Of a DNA stretch of 64,000 bases, positions 50,401 through 62,800 are shown one piece after another; position 1 is the first letter of the stretch, and each line of letters starts with the position of its first letter. Source of the stretch: Polydactylus sextarius (Eukaryota; Chordata; Actinopteri; Polynemidae). Under the pieces are notes generated by a model, which had not been told where the DNA came from, did not search any database, and saw only the letters and a program-made list of their open reading frames with translations. The translations under genes and the position numbers were made by a program. The DNA is taken from contig CM028917.1 in NCBI GenBank assembly GCA_016801845.1, forward strand, positions 6,289,001 to 6,353,000, read 5' to 3'.

Positions 50401-53400
50401 AATAGGAAGATTCAATTTAGCACTGAACCAATCAAGGTGAGTAAGCAGTAAATTCTCAGCATCATCATTATTTCCATTAGAAAAAAATATTGTATATGTA
50501 GCTTTGAAGGTTCCCAGTCTATGGCAGGGATGTTGTGCAGTCTAACAATAAGCACTGCCCTCTTCAGGGATCTCCTCTGTGGCCTCCATATTCAGCTGTG
50601 TTTACTTCCACTTCATTCAAATGACATGAAAGGTCTAGTCCCCAGGAGCCTTCAATGTTGATTATACACCACAGCATGAAAGTGTCAAGCCTTACTGAAG
50701 CAAGGATGAGGCTTTTCATAAAGCCTTAAATTAACGCTGTAAATTGACAGAAATCCTCTGGGGAGCATGAACGCTCCTGAAAATTTAATCAGCCTAGCTG
50801 ATTAGATTTTCCCATTTCCTCTGCACATGCGGTCATTTTAAACTGATGGTCTGGTGGTCTGAGATTTAAAGGACAAGGAATCACCGAAACAATTAGCAAA
50901 CATCCTCTTGGGACAATGAATATCTGCAAGCATGACAGCCAGAAAAGAGAGAAAGATCTGACATATAAAGATTTGAGTTTGAGATCATTTAAAAAGTTGC
51001 CTTTTCTATTCTATTTTTCTATTGTTCACTGTATCCGAATGATCTAAAAATAGAAATTCGAAGCCGCGCTAATCAATATTTTTATGCCTCTGCGCCGGCA
51101 ACAGCTGTGGCAAAGGTGCAATGTTTTCTGTTTGTCCATCCATCTGTATATCTCATCTCTTGTGAACACAGAAGTCTCAAAACATGTTTTGTTAAGTCTT
51201 CTCGAATGTGATATTTTAGGATCGTCTCAAGGGAATCACTACGAATTTAGGATAAGATAAGATGAACTGATTAGACTTTGGTGGTCAAAGTTCAACAGTC
51301 ACAGTGACCTCGCCCGTTGTTTTGGCAACAATTTAAGCAATGAATACCTACAGCTGGTCTGGTTAGCGGAAAAATACAACCCTTAGGCAGTAATTTCAGT
51401 TTTATTAGCAAATGTTCAACAGAAACCAAAACATCACCCACTTCCACAGCTTTCATGTCACATTTTAGTGACTTTCAGCTCATTATTTTGTTTTGTCTGG
51501 CCAACAACATTACCACTAAAGTTCGCTCTCACCACTGCTGTCAACCCTAGTAGCCCAAAATACAGCTAAAGGAAGAGGGGGTTCATTCATATGATATGTG
51601 TGTGTCAGTAGGTCAGATACTGTTTTCCTGTCATGTTCGACAGCTTTATAAGGTGAAAGCATGTTGTGTTTACAGCTTGTTTCACTGCTGCCAAGTCAAA
51701 TCGATTAATGCAGCTTTAATGAGGTCAGACTGTGAAATACGGTTCTTAAGTTTAGTGGTTTAAGTAAAGTTTGGAGCCTGTTGGAGACCCTCATAACCCC
51801 TCCAACAACATAGAAACTATTTAAAGAAAAAAGGGGAGAGAGGGAGGAAATGACTGAAGTGACACATTGACTTCTTCCTCCTTTAACATCACAAACGCAA
51901 GAGATGCTTTTTGGGGAGGGGGGGGGTTCGCTTTATGATTTCACCACATTATATCCTGCTGACTCTAGCTCAAACTGTATGCACGTGTTTGAACATAGAT
52001 CTTGATTTAGCAGAAGCTTGTTTCCATTCGGGATTTCTTGTTTCTCCTTCGATGCTCGCCACACACCCACCCTCCCCTCCCCTCACTGCAGCAGTCTGCT
52101 GGATTGTGAAACATGTGTCAACGTGCAACCATAGAGCCGTCACGGTAGCAACATACTTCTTGACAAAGACCTTTGAATAACACATCAGAGAGTATAATGT
52201 GATGATGTACCATGTAACAGTAGGAAACGGGAGGATTTTATGTCATTAAGCAGCACAAAGACTGCACAATGGACACAGATGGTGAAGATCACATTGCTCA
52301 GTCTTGTCCACTTATGCAGGTGGTAGAAGAAGGAATGTGTTTTCTTTTAGGCCAGGCATTAGGTCAAAAAGGAATTCTTTCCATTTTCTTGGACCTTGAA
52401 ACGTTTAACCGCTGACCTCTTTAGCCACAGCGCAGCTAAAAGTGGAGTTGTGGCCTGAGGCTGCGCTGTTTGCAGTCAAAGGTAGCTGCTGCAGCTGCTG
52501 CCCAGCCACTCATGTCAAAGCAGCGTGTGCTGCAGATGTGCAACCACCTGTTCTTAGACTCAGAAAACCTTTCTAGTTTAATACTATGGCATCACAGTTG
52601 TTGAAATGTGATGTTTCATAATCCTTGTCTATGCCCCAGCTGAAAAAAAAAGATTATTTACTGGACGTTTTAGTCAAAGTGATGTAACTGTTTGCTGGCT
52701 GCTGCTTTGAAAGTGAAAGGCTGCTACACTTCCTGTAGCAGCCTCCTCTCTCAGCTCTTTCTCTATCTCTGTCTCATCTCATCAGAGTGGACTCTCACTT
52801 TGTGCCCACAGTGTGCAGCAGCTAATGAGAAAGACAACGCTACATTAATCCTACCTAGTTTCAGTCAACAGTCTGCCTGCAAAGATATCGAGGATATCAA
52901 ATGTGATGTGATAAAAATCAGTAATAAACATTTTTCATACTTTAAGCAAGACAGATATTGTGGTTTTCTCTTGTAGAAACAATCTGGGATGTATGCTCAA
53001 CATGGGGGAAGAAAAGGTTTAATCATATAGTTGTTTTCTTACCACATGCCGCACTGAAAGACGTCTGTTGAATTATCTTACTAATGAAATATATAATATA
53101 ATATGGATAAATCAGTTCTGAAAATATAAGGAATTGGTGCAGTTTTATTGAGCTCTTTCTGTTTGTATCTCCACCAGTCAGTTCAGGTGCAGTTGATTAG
53201 AATGTAAATTCTTCAGTTATAGCCAAAACAGTGTTTTGTTAGGTCATAGTTACCCTGACCTTTTACCTTTTACCATGATGATTTAATCAGCTCATCTTTG
53301 AGAACAAGAGATGCTCCATTTTTTATTTGGAGTACCTTGAGACGACCTTGAGATATTACATTCACGCAGCCAAAAACGTGTTTGTGAGATCACAGTGACT

Positions 53401-54507
53401 TAAATCTTTGTCTCTCAAAATTTCATTGGTTCATCCTTGTCACAACTTGTCATGATTAAATTATCCTTCGACTCCTTACCGCAACAATTCAAGAGTTAAT
53501 CGGTTCATCCTCGAGTCTAAATGGATGTTGCTACTAGATTTGTAGGGAGTACCTCATTGCTTTCCTTTTTGGCCTTTACAAGGTCAAAAAAAGTGTTTTG
53601 TGAGGTCCCAATGACTCTAAACACCAAATCTGAAGAGACTGCCTTAAGATGTTATTGAATTATCTTGCTTGTAAGGATGAGAGGGACAGACACCCTGAAA
53701 ACATGCTGCCTCTGGCCATCAGCTGTCATCAGCTCACAGGCATAAGAATACTGATGATAGTCCCTGTGTACAACGGCAAGAACAGCAGCAGCAGCAGTAA
53801 GAGTGCAACTAATTACCATACTAAAGTAGATGTTATTTATTTATTTGCCCTAGAGTGACACTTATACGTCTTCATTTTTTAATGGAATAGGAGTTATATC
53901 CTAATATTAACTGCAAAGCATTCAGTGTGGTATCATGCAAAAAAGAGATTAAATCCCTGTGACAGTACAACTGCCCTTCCCTGTTGGATTTGAACCAGTA
54001 GCCTATCTTGCATTTTCACAGAGGTGTTCTGCTGCAGTGAACAAAAAGACAAACAAAGACACTGTTTGGGCTTGTCGGGTGTTGTTACTGAATTTCAGAA
54101 TTGGTTGGCAATTGTTGCTCTGAAATCACAAGTTACTTCATCAGGCAGACATTAGCCAGGGGAGCTCAAACCTCCTGCAGTGTTTAGCAAGTGTTCAGCC
54201 TTGCACTGGCAACACGACATTAAAATGACATTTAAAAAAAAAAGAAAAAAAAGATTTCCATCCACATTTGATCCTCCAGCAGAAAGCGAAGCCATGAGAT
54301 CACAGCCAGCCCTGGTTAGAAAGTAGTGAATGACGGTGAACACCGTGTAATGATTAATGATCAATCACATGCTGTAGAAAACCTGATGTAGTAGCTCACA
54401 CACTCAGTGGATTTGTCTGAGCTGAGGTGTATACAAGGCTACCTCTGTACGTCTGCAAAAAGCAGTTGGAATGTAGCAGGGTGTGTTTGTTTTCCTTGAA
54501 ATAAGCC

Positions 54508-54576
<69 letters not shown>

Positions 54577-57500
54577 GCAGGGAAAGTGGATCGATACGAA
54601 TCACAGAAGATACCTTTGTTTTGGATGAAAAACTGTCAGGTCTGTGTACAGATGTGAGCCAAAAAGTCGTTTTTCACAGAGTTTAGTGATGCACCTGATC
54701 CTGAATCATTTAAACTCTGTCAGTTTTTACAGGTGCTGGGAGAGAACTACTGCATAAAATATGTATATTGCGCTTTTTGGCAGCAGAGGGAGCTGTATTA
54801 AGTTTGATCAATTGCCTCAGGTGATGTCACTTGAGTCAACCACCACCAAGGCTGAAGATTTATCATTTAAAAATGAAAAAAAAAAACCTGCAGGTGTCTA
54901 TTTACCAAAGATGAGAGACCTACCAGACCTTACATGACACGACTGAACGTCCAACTGAACTGTCAATGGTTGAGTTTTTTTTATTGCTAATGTTGCCGCC
55001 AGGTTTTGACAAAGAAGAAAAATATGTGGTCCTGCTCATTTCTTTTTTTTTTTTTCTTTTTAAAAACATTGTAACTCTTGACAGTGTTTTATGTAGCGTT
55101 TCTCTGGCAGTACATGCTGAACCAAAAGAGAAAAGGACGAAACACGTGTCATTGACATTTTCCAGCCGAAATCTAACCAGGATTTAAAAAAGCTGTGTGG
55201 CAAATCCACTCGTTAAAATCGGCCATCAAACCAACTTACCTGGACCTACAGTCTCATCAGCGCCCAGATATGAACAGTGAGAATGTTTCCTCCGCCAGCT
55301 GCTTCCTCGGCTCAGCCACATTTATAACCCAGTCGAGCACCAGCACACAAAGGCTTGTCTCCTCCAGATATGACTCACTCTGAATTTTCTCATCATCCAT
55401 CTGTCAGAACTTAATGTTAACCCATGGTTATGTTGGTTTGTGTTTCAGCTTGGTCACACACACATCTGCCTAACTAGAAGTATTTGTCTAATATTTACCA
55501 AGACACATCTGCCCCTTGCAGTAGGGCAGCAGTGGTTTTTAATCCAAGTTTAAAAGAGTACAAGCTGGTAAAGATGACTGAAACAGCATATCCCATTAGA
55601 CATGAGTCTGTTTTTTAGCATGAATAAAGGTGAATCCAATAGACTTCAAAGAAATGGTATAATTCAGGCAAGACTGGGCCACGGTTACAGATTACATGGC
55701 CACATCACCAACCCCAAACTGTTAAAGCTTTTAACGGAAGATAAAATACAATATAAAAGCTAAGAATATAGTGAAAGAAACAATTTGTTATGTGATCAAG
55801 GAGCTTGTTTTGTGTGATTTAAAGTCCAAAACTCTAAGTTGCTCAGGTTTATCACAGTAACAGGCAGTTAGTTGAGTCTGAAGACTGAACTAAACTAAAG
55901 ACTGACTCCAAAGCTAAAGAAACCTCCATACCAGAACCTTAAAACTTCACTTTTGTGTCTTGTGCACATAGACCAAAGTGTAAGACAACAGTTTCATGTG
56001 GTTTTATGCACCACACAACTTCACAGTAGATGAATTTTGTTACATTTTGGAGCCACTGTAGCTGCTTCCCTTGTTTTTAGTCTTTATGCTGAGTTGAGCT
56101 AACTAGCTGCTGGAACCAGGAACACATCAAAGACGAGACAGTGAAACCAATCTGCTCATGTAAGAGTTGCCAAAAACATGAATATACCGGCATATATATT
56201 GTCAAACGATGACCTTTTACTCAATTTATTTACATCAACCTGATTAGAGTGACTGAGTGAAGATAAGTCACTGCTCAGCTAGCATGGGATACCAGCAAGC
56301 TAGACTGCTCCTCTCAGTGCTTCTCTTTTTCATTCTTTATTGTTTCTTAAGTCATTGAGCAAGTATAATGTGGTAACTATTGTTTTTATGACCGCCATGG
56401 TTGGAGCCATTGTTGTTGTTGTTTTAAATGCGATATCTCAAGTAAATCTTGTGGGAATCCTTTCAAATTTGGCACAAATGTTTATATTGATTATATTTTG
56501 GTGACTAGAGGTCAAAGATCAAGGTCACCATAACCTTATAAACCATATTATTGGACTCTTGAATGTAATATCTTCAGACCATCTTCAGACCAGGAATTCG
56601 CTACACATTTTCCAGAAAATGTTCACTTAGACTCAAAAAGGTCAATGGTCAAAGTCACTGTGGCGACACGCAACATATTTTTAGCCTTACCTCATAATTT
56701 TAAGCATTAACTGCAATTGAGCTGGTTGGTGGAGGCATACAACTGCAAGGCGGTAATTCTAGTTTTTAATCACTATGTACACTGAGAGCTTGCGTGTCCA
56801 CTGTTCAGTTAGTTGTCCTTAGACTCTTAATCCCACGTTCCCACTGTCATTGATGTGATGACCTGAATTGTGTCACGCACGTTTGATCGGTTGTATTTTA
56901 GTTTGGCTTCAAGACACACAACCCCCGTCATGACAAACGGAGAGCAGCAAGAGCAGAGAGGCAGTGTGGCCTTGTGCTGAAGGTTCACCCTCCCTCCTGT
57001 GGGATTTCTCTGTGGCTTGGCCTCTGTCCAGTGTAGTAGTAGTTTGTCTCATGATTGGCCAGATTATGTAGAGGCTGTCATTCAAGAGGCAGCATTGTGA
57101 GACAAAAGCAAAACGGTTATTCTGGATGTACTTGGACCCAGTCCACCCCGGCCACTTATTTACAGTCTGAGAGTGAACTCCTCTGCGTTGATATATAACC
57201 TTGTAAACTAGCTGTAGGCATTACTGATGTGTTTAAATAAAGTTTGCAGTTAAACCTGTTTGAAGTTAAACCCGAACACACACGTCGCTATTGAAGTGTG
57301 GGATGTTTTTGAGTGACTGAAAATTGTCCAGTTCATCAATTTGCCATTAAAGTCACTGTTCGTTCCACCTTTATTTATTGTTTTTAGATGATGTTCATCA
57401 GGAGTTGTCTACCTCAGGCTCTGCCAGAGGCATCAACTCACATTGATTTGTTCTAGAGCGTCACATGAGCTGAGCCGCACTGCCAAAAGAAAATGCATAA

Positions 57501-59443
57501 TATTATTGCAACAGAAGTGTTAAACCACAGTCTTGTGACCGAAGTGATGAACAGCTGCTTTTGTGTGGTTTTATTTAATTGTAAACTGAATACGTTTACT
57601 GTTGCTTTTGTGGAGAGTACCTACTGTTAAACATTTACCAAGCCAGTACTGATAATTGTAGTCTAACTAAGTTATTATTATTAAGTTCTCCTCTATACCA
57701 TACCGGTGAGATGATAACTTTATAATGTAAAAACCTTGTTTATCCACCAATTTGTAAAAGTTTAGGGTTACGCTACATAAAGATTCATACCAATGTGCAA
57801 CGAGGTACAAAATATCACAAATGCGTGATAAAATACTTATGTTGTGTCTTTCTGATAAACTTTGGATTTAAAATCATCACATTATAAAGTCTGTGTCACT
57901 ATCTGCTTAATTAGCTTTTTGGAACTCACTGCTAATTAAACACACTTTCATTGGAGCCACTTCACCAACAATGTAAACAAATATTAGCTAAAATAAACGA
58001 GGCTGGAATCGAGATTGAGAGATTGTGCATCGGTGACTTCTGAAGCTTCGTGCAGGCTCATGCGTATTCGTACAGCTTTAAAGTTACTCAACAGGAAGGA
58101 AATCTGACGACAGGAAAGAGTTTAACAATCATGCCCTCTGACCCTGTTTGTGTCAGAATATGAGCGTGCGTCTGTCTTCTACCTTCAGGGGAATGTAAAT
58201 AACACTGTAACAAGCACCTCCTACACATAAAAAGGCATTTGACTGTGTCTTTTGCTGTATATCTGTCTCTCTCTCACACACATGCATAGACATTAGCATA
58301 TCTGCCAGACAGAGAGAGAGAGAGAGAGGGAATCAGTGCCAGTGCCAAACTCACACTGGGCAAGCCTGTGGTTGCCTTAGAAACCAAGCCACGTGATGGC
58401 AGAGATGGTCAGCGGGGAGACAGATGCCGGTGACCTTTTAATAAGGGGGGAGGGGTGAGATTGGAGAGTTGGATGAGATCTACTGTATATATGTTTCACC
58501 TATTCTGCTGGTGTAGGACTTTACCCTCTGAACATCCCTTTGGTCACATAAAGAGGCGTCGCTGCACTGACAGCGCTGGTGTTGCAGCTTTTTACAGAAG
58601 CTGTATTGTTACAATTTGCTTATGGGTTTGAAACAACAACTACCATATATCTGTTATAGCTGAAACTTTACAAGGCTCGGGTCCTCACATGCTTGTTATC
58701 AAAATAGAAAAACTGCAATATCTATAATCTGCAATCGAATTTCAACAACACCTTTAGGCTACACATCATATGTCTCTGTTCTATATTATATTCTAACCCC
58801 TCACCTAAAACACCACAAATCAACATTTTACAACAGCCATACAAGATATGATAATATAATAAAAGAGTCACTCATATGATTATCACGACGTCTATTTCAG
58901 CACATTCTCGTCATTGACATCAGCCTTGTTTCCACAGTGAAGCACAGTGAAGATGGATGACTGGACTGACATTAGTTGGCAACAGCAGCAGTTGGACAAC
59001 ACACAATTTGCTTGTTTACACATCTAGGAGATGTGCTGCAAGATGTGTAAATAGGCAAATGTTTGCTCGTATGTTTAACAGCATTTCAGGTTGCTCTGCT
59101 GCCCCCAAGTGGGAAAAGAAAGCAGACTATTGTCATATTGTCACAAGTTTTTAACCTGAAGGAGTTCCTCAGGGAACCTTTTTAGTGCCCCTGCTTTACT
59201 GTGTAGGAAAAAACATTTTCTGTGTAACAGGTCATTCAAAGTTAGGCTAAATGCAGCAAGAAACTAAACCTAGCTGACCTTTGACCTTTGCTCTGTGTGT
59301 GTGTGTGCAGGTGTTCACCACCTACTCTAACGAAGACTATGATCGACGCAACGATGACGTCGACCCCATGGCAGCCTCGGCCGAGTATGAGCTGGAGAAG
59401 AGAGTCGAGAAGCTGGACCTATTTCCTGTTGAGCTGGAGAAAG

Positions 59444-59491
<48 letters not shown>

Positions 59492-59823
59492 ACAATCACT
59501 GAGAGTCACTCAGTCAAGCCTCTTATATAACTACACACACACTTGCATGAGCACACACACACACACACACACACTGTAACTGCTGCTAAGCACGCGTATG
59601 CTGTCTGTCTGCTTACGCATCCATTATCCTTTTACGGGATTAAATTTAGCACGGATTAGCCCAATTAGCAGCAAGTAATTCTGGAGGCAATGGATTTGAA
59701 CTAGCAACCATCCGTGACGGATGCTCTCAGAACAGCGCTATACATTTGGGTATGTCTCGTTGTGAGGCACCATCATAGAGAAACCAAAAGTGAATACATA
59801 TCAGGCTTCTGAACTGAAATACA

Positions 59824-59864
<41 letters not shown>

Positions 59865-62800
59865 GATTGTTCATTATAATAAATGAATAAATGTAGATGT
59901 ATGTATAATTAATGATGGATATGATAAATCTTTAAAGATACACATCAATATTTCTATTTCAATTGAACCAGTTGATATTGACTTTGTTGTGTGTTGTGTG
60001 TGTGTGTTTCTCAGACAATGATGGTCTGGGGATTAGTATCATAGGTATGGGTGCAGGTGCTGATATGGGTCTAGAGAAACTGGGGATCTTCGTGAAGACG
60101 GTGACGGAGGGTGGAGCTGCGCAGAGAGACGGCAGGTACGATCTGTCACCATCTGTGTGTGTCTTTATTTACGCCAGACTCTGTTCCATACAGGTGCTCC
60201 TTCTGTCTGTTGATGATCTGTTAAATATCTGGATGGGGGACAAAAAGAAGCACATGCGTAATAGCTCAGCAGTTTGGTAAACGTGTCCTTGCTGCAAGAT
60301 GACAGTAATTGATATCAGATATCATGTTGTGAACAGATCCGAAGTAGAGATGTATTTAGTCAAGTATGACAGTAGGCAGCGGGTACAGTGAGTTAAGCTA
60401 CTTCCTGATTCCTGAAATGACGTGCTAGCTTGGTTTTACTATACAGGCTGAGCATGAACTGACTGTCACATGACTTGTAGGTCATTCTGATCCCTCCAGA
60501 GTCATTTCATTGTTACACCAGTTTTATTTAACCACATATTGACGTATGGACATATCTTGTAATTTGACAATGGCTGATTTTAATCAGGTGAAAAGTACAA
60601 AACTGCACAGGAATATCACTTCTGAAGCTGCTGTATTTGCGCAGTGTATCTCCTTTTGTTTTTATCCTTGCACATTCAGAAAGGTAAAAACAGTCTGTAA
60701 TGTTAAAGTGTGAAGAAGCTGCTCTAACCTCATCCTCCCTCTATCTGTGTGAAGGATTCAGGTGAACGATCTGATAGTGGAGGTTGACGGGACCAGCCTG
60801 GTCGGCGTCACTCAGAGCTTTGCTGCGTCAGTCCTCCGCAACACCACCGGCACTGTCAAGTCAGTCACACAAATATATACAAAAATATATGTAAATACTT
60901 ATTTTGTGTGGGAATTGAAAGTGTATTTGTGTTGGGATTTTGAATATTTTCAGGTGTAATTGGGTGTGTTGTTGCATATGAATGTTTTCCAGGTTTGTGA
61001 TTGGTCGGGAGAAGCCCGGGGAGCAGAGCGAAGTGGCCCAGTTGATCCAGCAAACTCTAGAACAGGAGAGATGGCAGAGAGAGATGATGGAGCAGAGATA
61101 CAAACAGTACATGGACGATGATGAAGAGGTACCTGTACATTTGCATGAACGTGCAAAAAAAAAAAAAAAAAAAAATCAAATAACACGTCACTGATGTTTT
61201 TCCACTGAGAACATCTTCAGCTGACGTTGCTCTGTCAGGCTTCATCAGCTGCAGGAAATCAAACGAGCGACAAGAGGGAGATGAACTGATACAGATTGTG
61301 TGTGTGTGTGTGTGTTTGTGTGTGCGCATGACAAAATGTCGTCTGTTTGTCACCACGTGGCCTGTATGCATTAAACTTGGTCCAACTTCTCCATCTTGTG
61401 GCCAGAGAAGGTAACAGCGAAGGCGTATTAGAGCCACGGAGAATGACAAAAAATTAAGGTGGATTTTTTTTTTTATATATATGCAGTTTTGTGTTTCGAC
61501 AATAAAGTAAAAGTTAACATTTCAAGATTTGTGAAACTACAGGTGGTACATGTGATCATCAGTAAACTGCTTCAGGTTGATGTGTTGATGTGATATTACC
61601 ATACTGAGTTTTGTTCTTAAAATCAGGACTAGTGTTGCATTCAGACAAACTGAAACAGCTGGTAATGGACAGATATGATGCATGGAGCATAGACAGGATA
61701 TCACACTATAAGACAGTAGATAGTAATTTGAGTGATTATGAAGGTGTGGGGCCCAGGAGGGCATGGTATTTGAGGATATGTTAAGATTAAGATGGTCAAG
61801 TGTAATTAAACTGATGCATGGAAATTGCCTCTGTTTCCTATGAGTATCACCACAGTCACATATGCTGTACGGTTGGTGTTTGATTTCTTAAGGCTGAAGA
61901 GATTTTGGACTTGTGTCCTCAGGATATTTACAGTCCTGACTATGACCCAGATTTTTATGACCTATCTGTCTTCATAACTCATACAACAGCATACATATTT
62001 TCTGCATGTGTCCAAAGACAACCAAACAAGACAAACATTTTCCTAAAAGTTTCTTCATAGAAACTAGAACTAGATAAAAAAAAAAACCTTCAAGAATTCA
62101 GCCAAAACATACATTTTTAAATAAGTTGAACTATATTTATCAGATGTAGGTTACATAGCACATTATCGTTCACGGTGTATCTTAAACGTACTGCCCATTA
62201 AATACATTTAAATGGGCAGTGGAACCTTTTAGTATTGCTTTTCTATACAGGACGAGTGTGAGAGAGATTAAAAAGCAATGGTCTGCATTGATGCAGCAGA
62301 GTGCACTGATGTGGCTGCTGATGGTGTGACAGGACAGAAGAGGCACAATAAAGACAGCTGACTGAGTTCAGCCAAGCCTGCAGACAGCAGCATGCACTCA
62401 GGTCTGATGTAACCTAATAACACCCAGTCAGAAAGTGAGGTCATCTTTGAAAGAGCAGACAGAGTGATATATTAAGTGCAGTGCTTACATTTTAGTTTAT
62501 GTGTTTTTTTTGGCAGCAGCATAGTCCCTGTTAAGTTGTAAAACAGTGGCTCTCTCAAGTTAATGTGACGCTGATTTATTTTTTATATGTAAAGGAAGAA
62601 GAAAAGACAAAAACTGTAGCTGGAGACTGTTCTTCAGAGGGTTAAAGTGAACACACAGACCACCTGCAAAGAGCCGGCTTCCTTTAGTTAATTAGTAATT
62701 TCATACCTGTGTGGTTTTCCTCAGACTAGCTGCCATTGATATGCTATTGATGATATGACATTTATACAACACGTAATCCTTAAAATTAAATTATTCAGGA

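Larger units (their letters stand above)
50437..59310 (+). other. ppp1r9b: ppp1r9b intron 4 (8.9 kb)
   Basis: No exon was seen inside. The intron carries copies of the dispersed repeat described below (51.08-51.40, 53.18-53.72, 56.38-56.77 kb), a long (CA)n tract (54.51-54.57 kb) and another repeat fragment at about 56.05-56.17 kb. It ends in a short (TG)n run directly before the acceptor. Confidence 0.85.

Noticed and set aside
49976..50440. 154-residue plus-strand open frame
   Set aside because: It is a shadow frame of the low-complexity spinophilin exon 4, and the other frame matches the known protein.
53960..54060. Second tRNA-like B-box (GGTTCAAATCC on the minus strand)
   Set aside because: No cloverleaf can be drawn, so no tRNA call is justified.
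59650..59760. tRNA-like B-box wording on the minus strand (AGTTCAAATCC)
   Set aside because: T-arm and anticodon stems do not pair properly. At most it is an old tRNA-derived SINE fragment.
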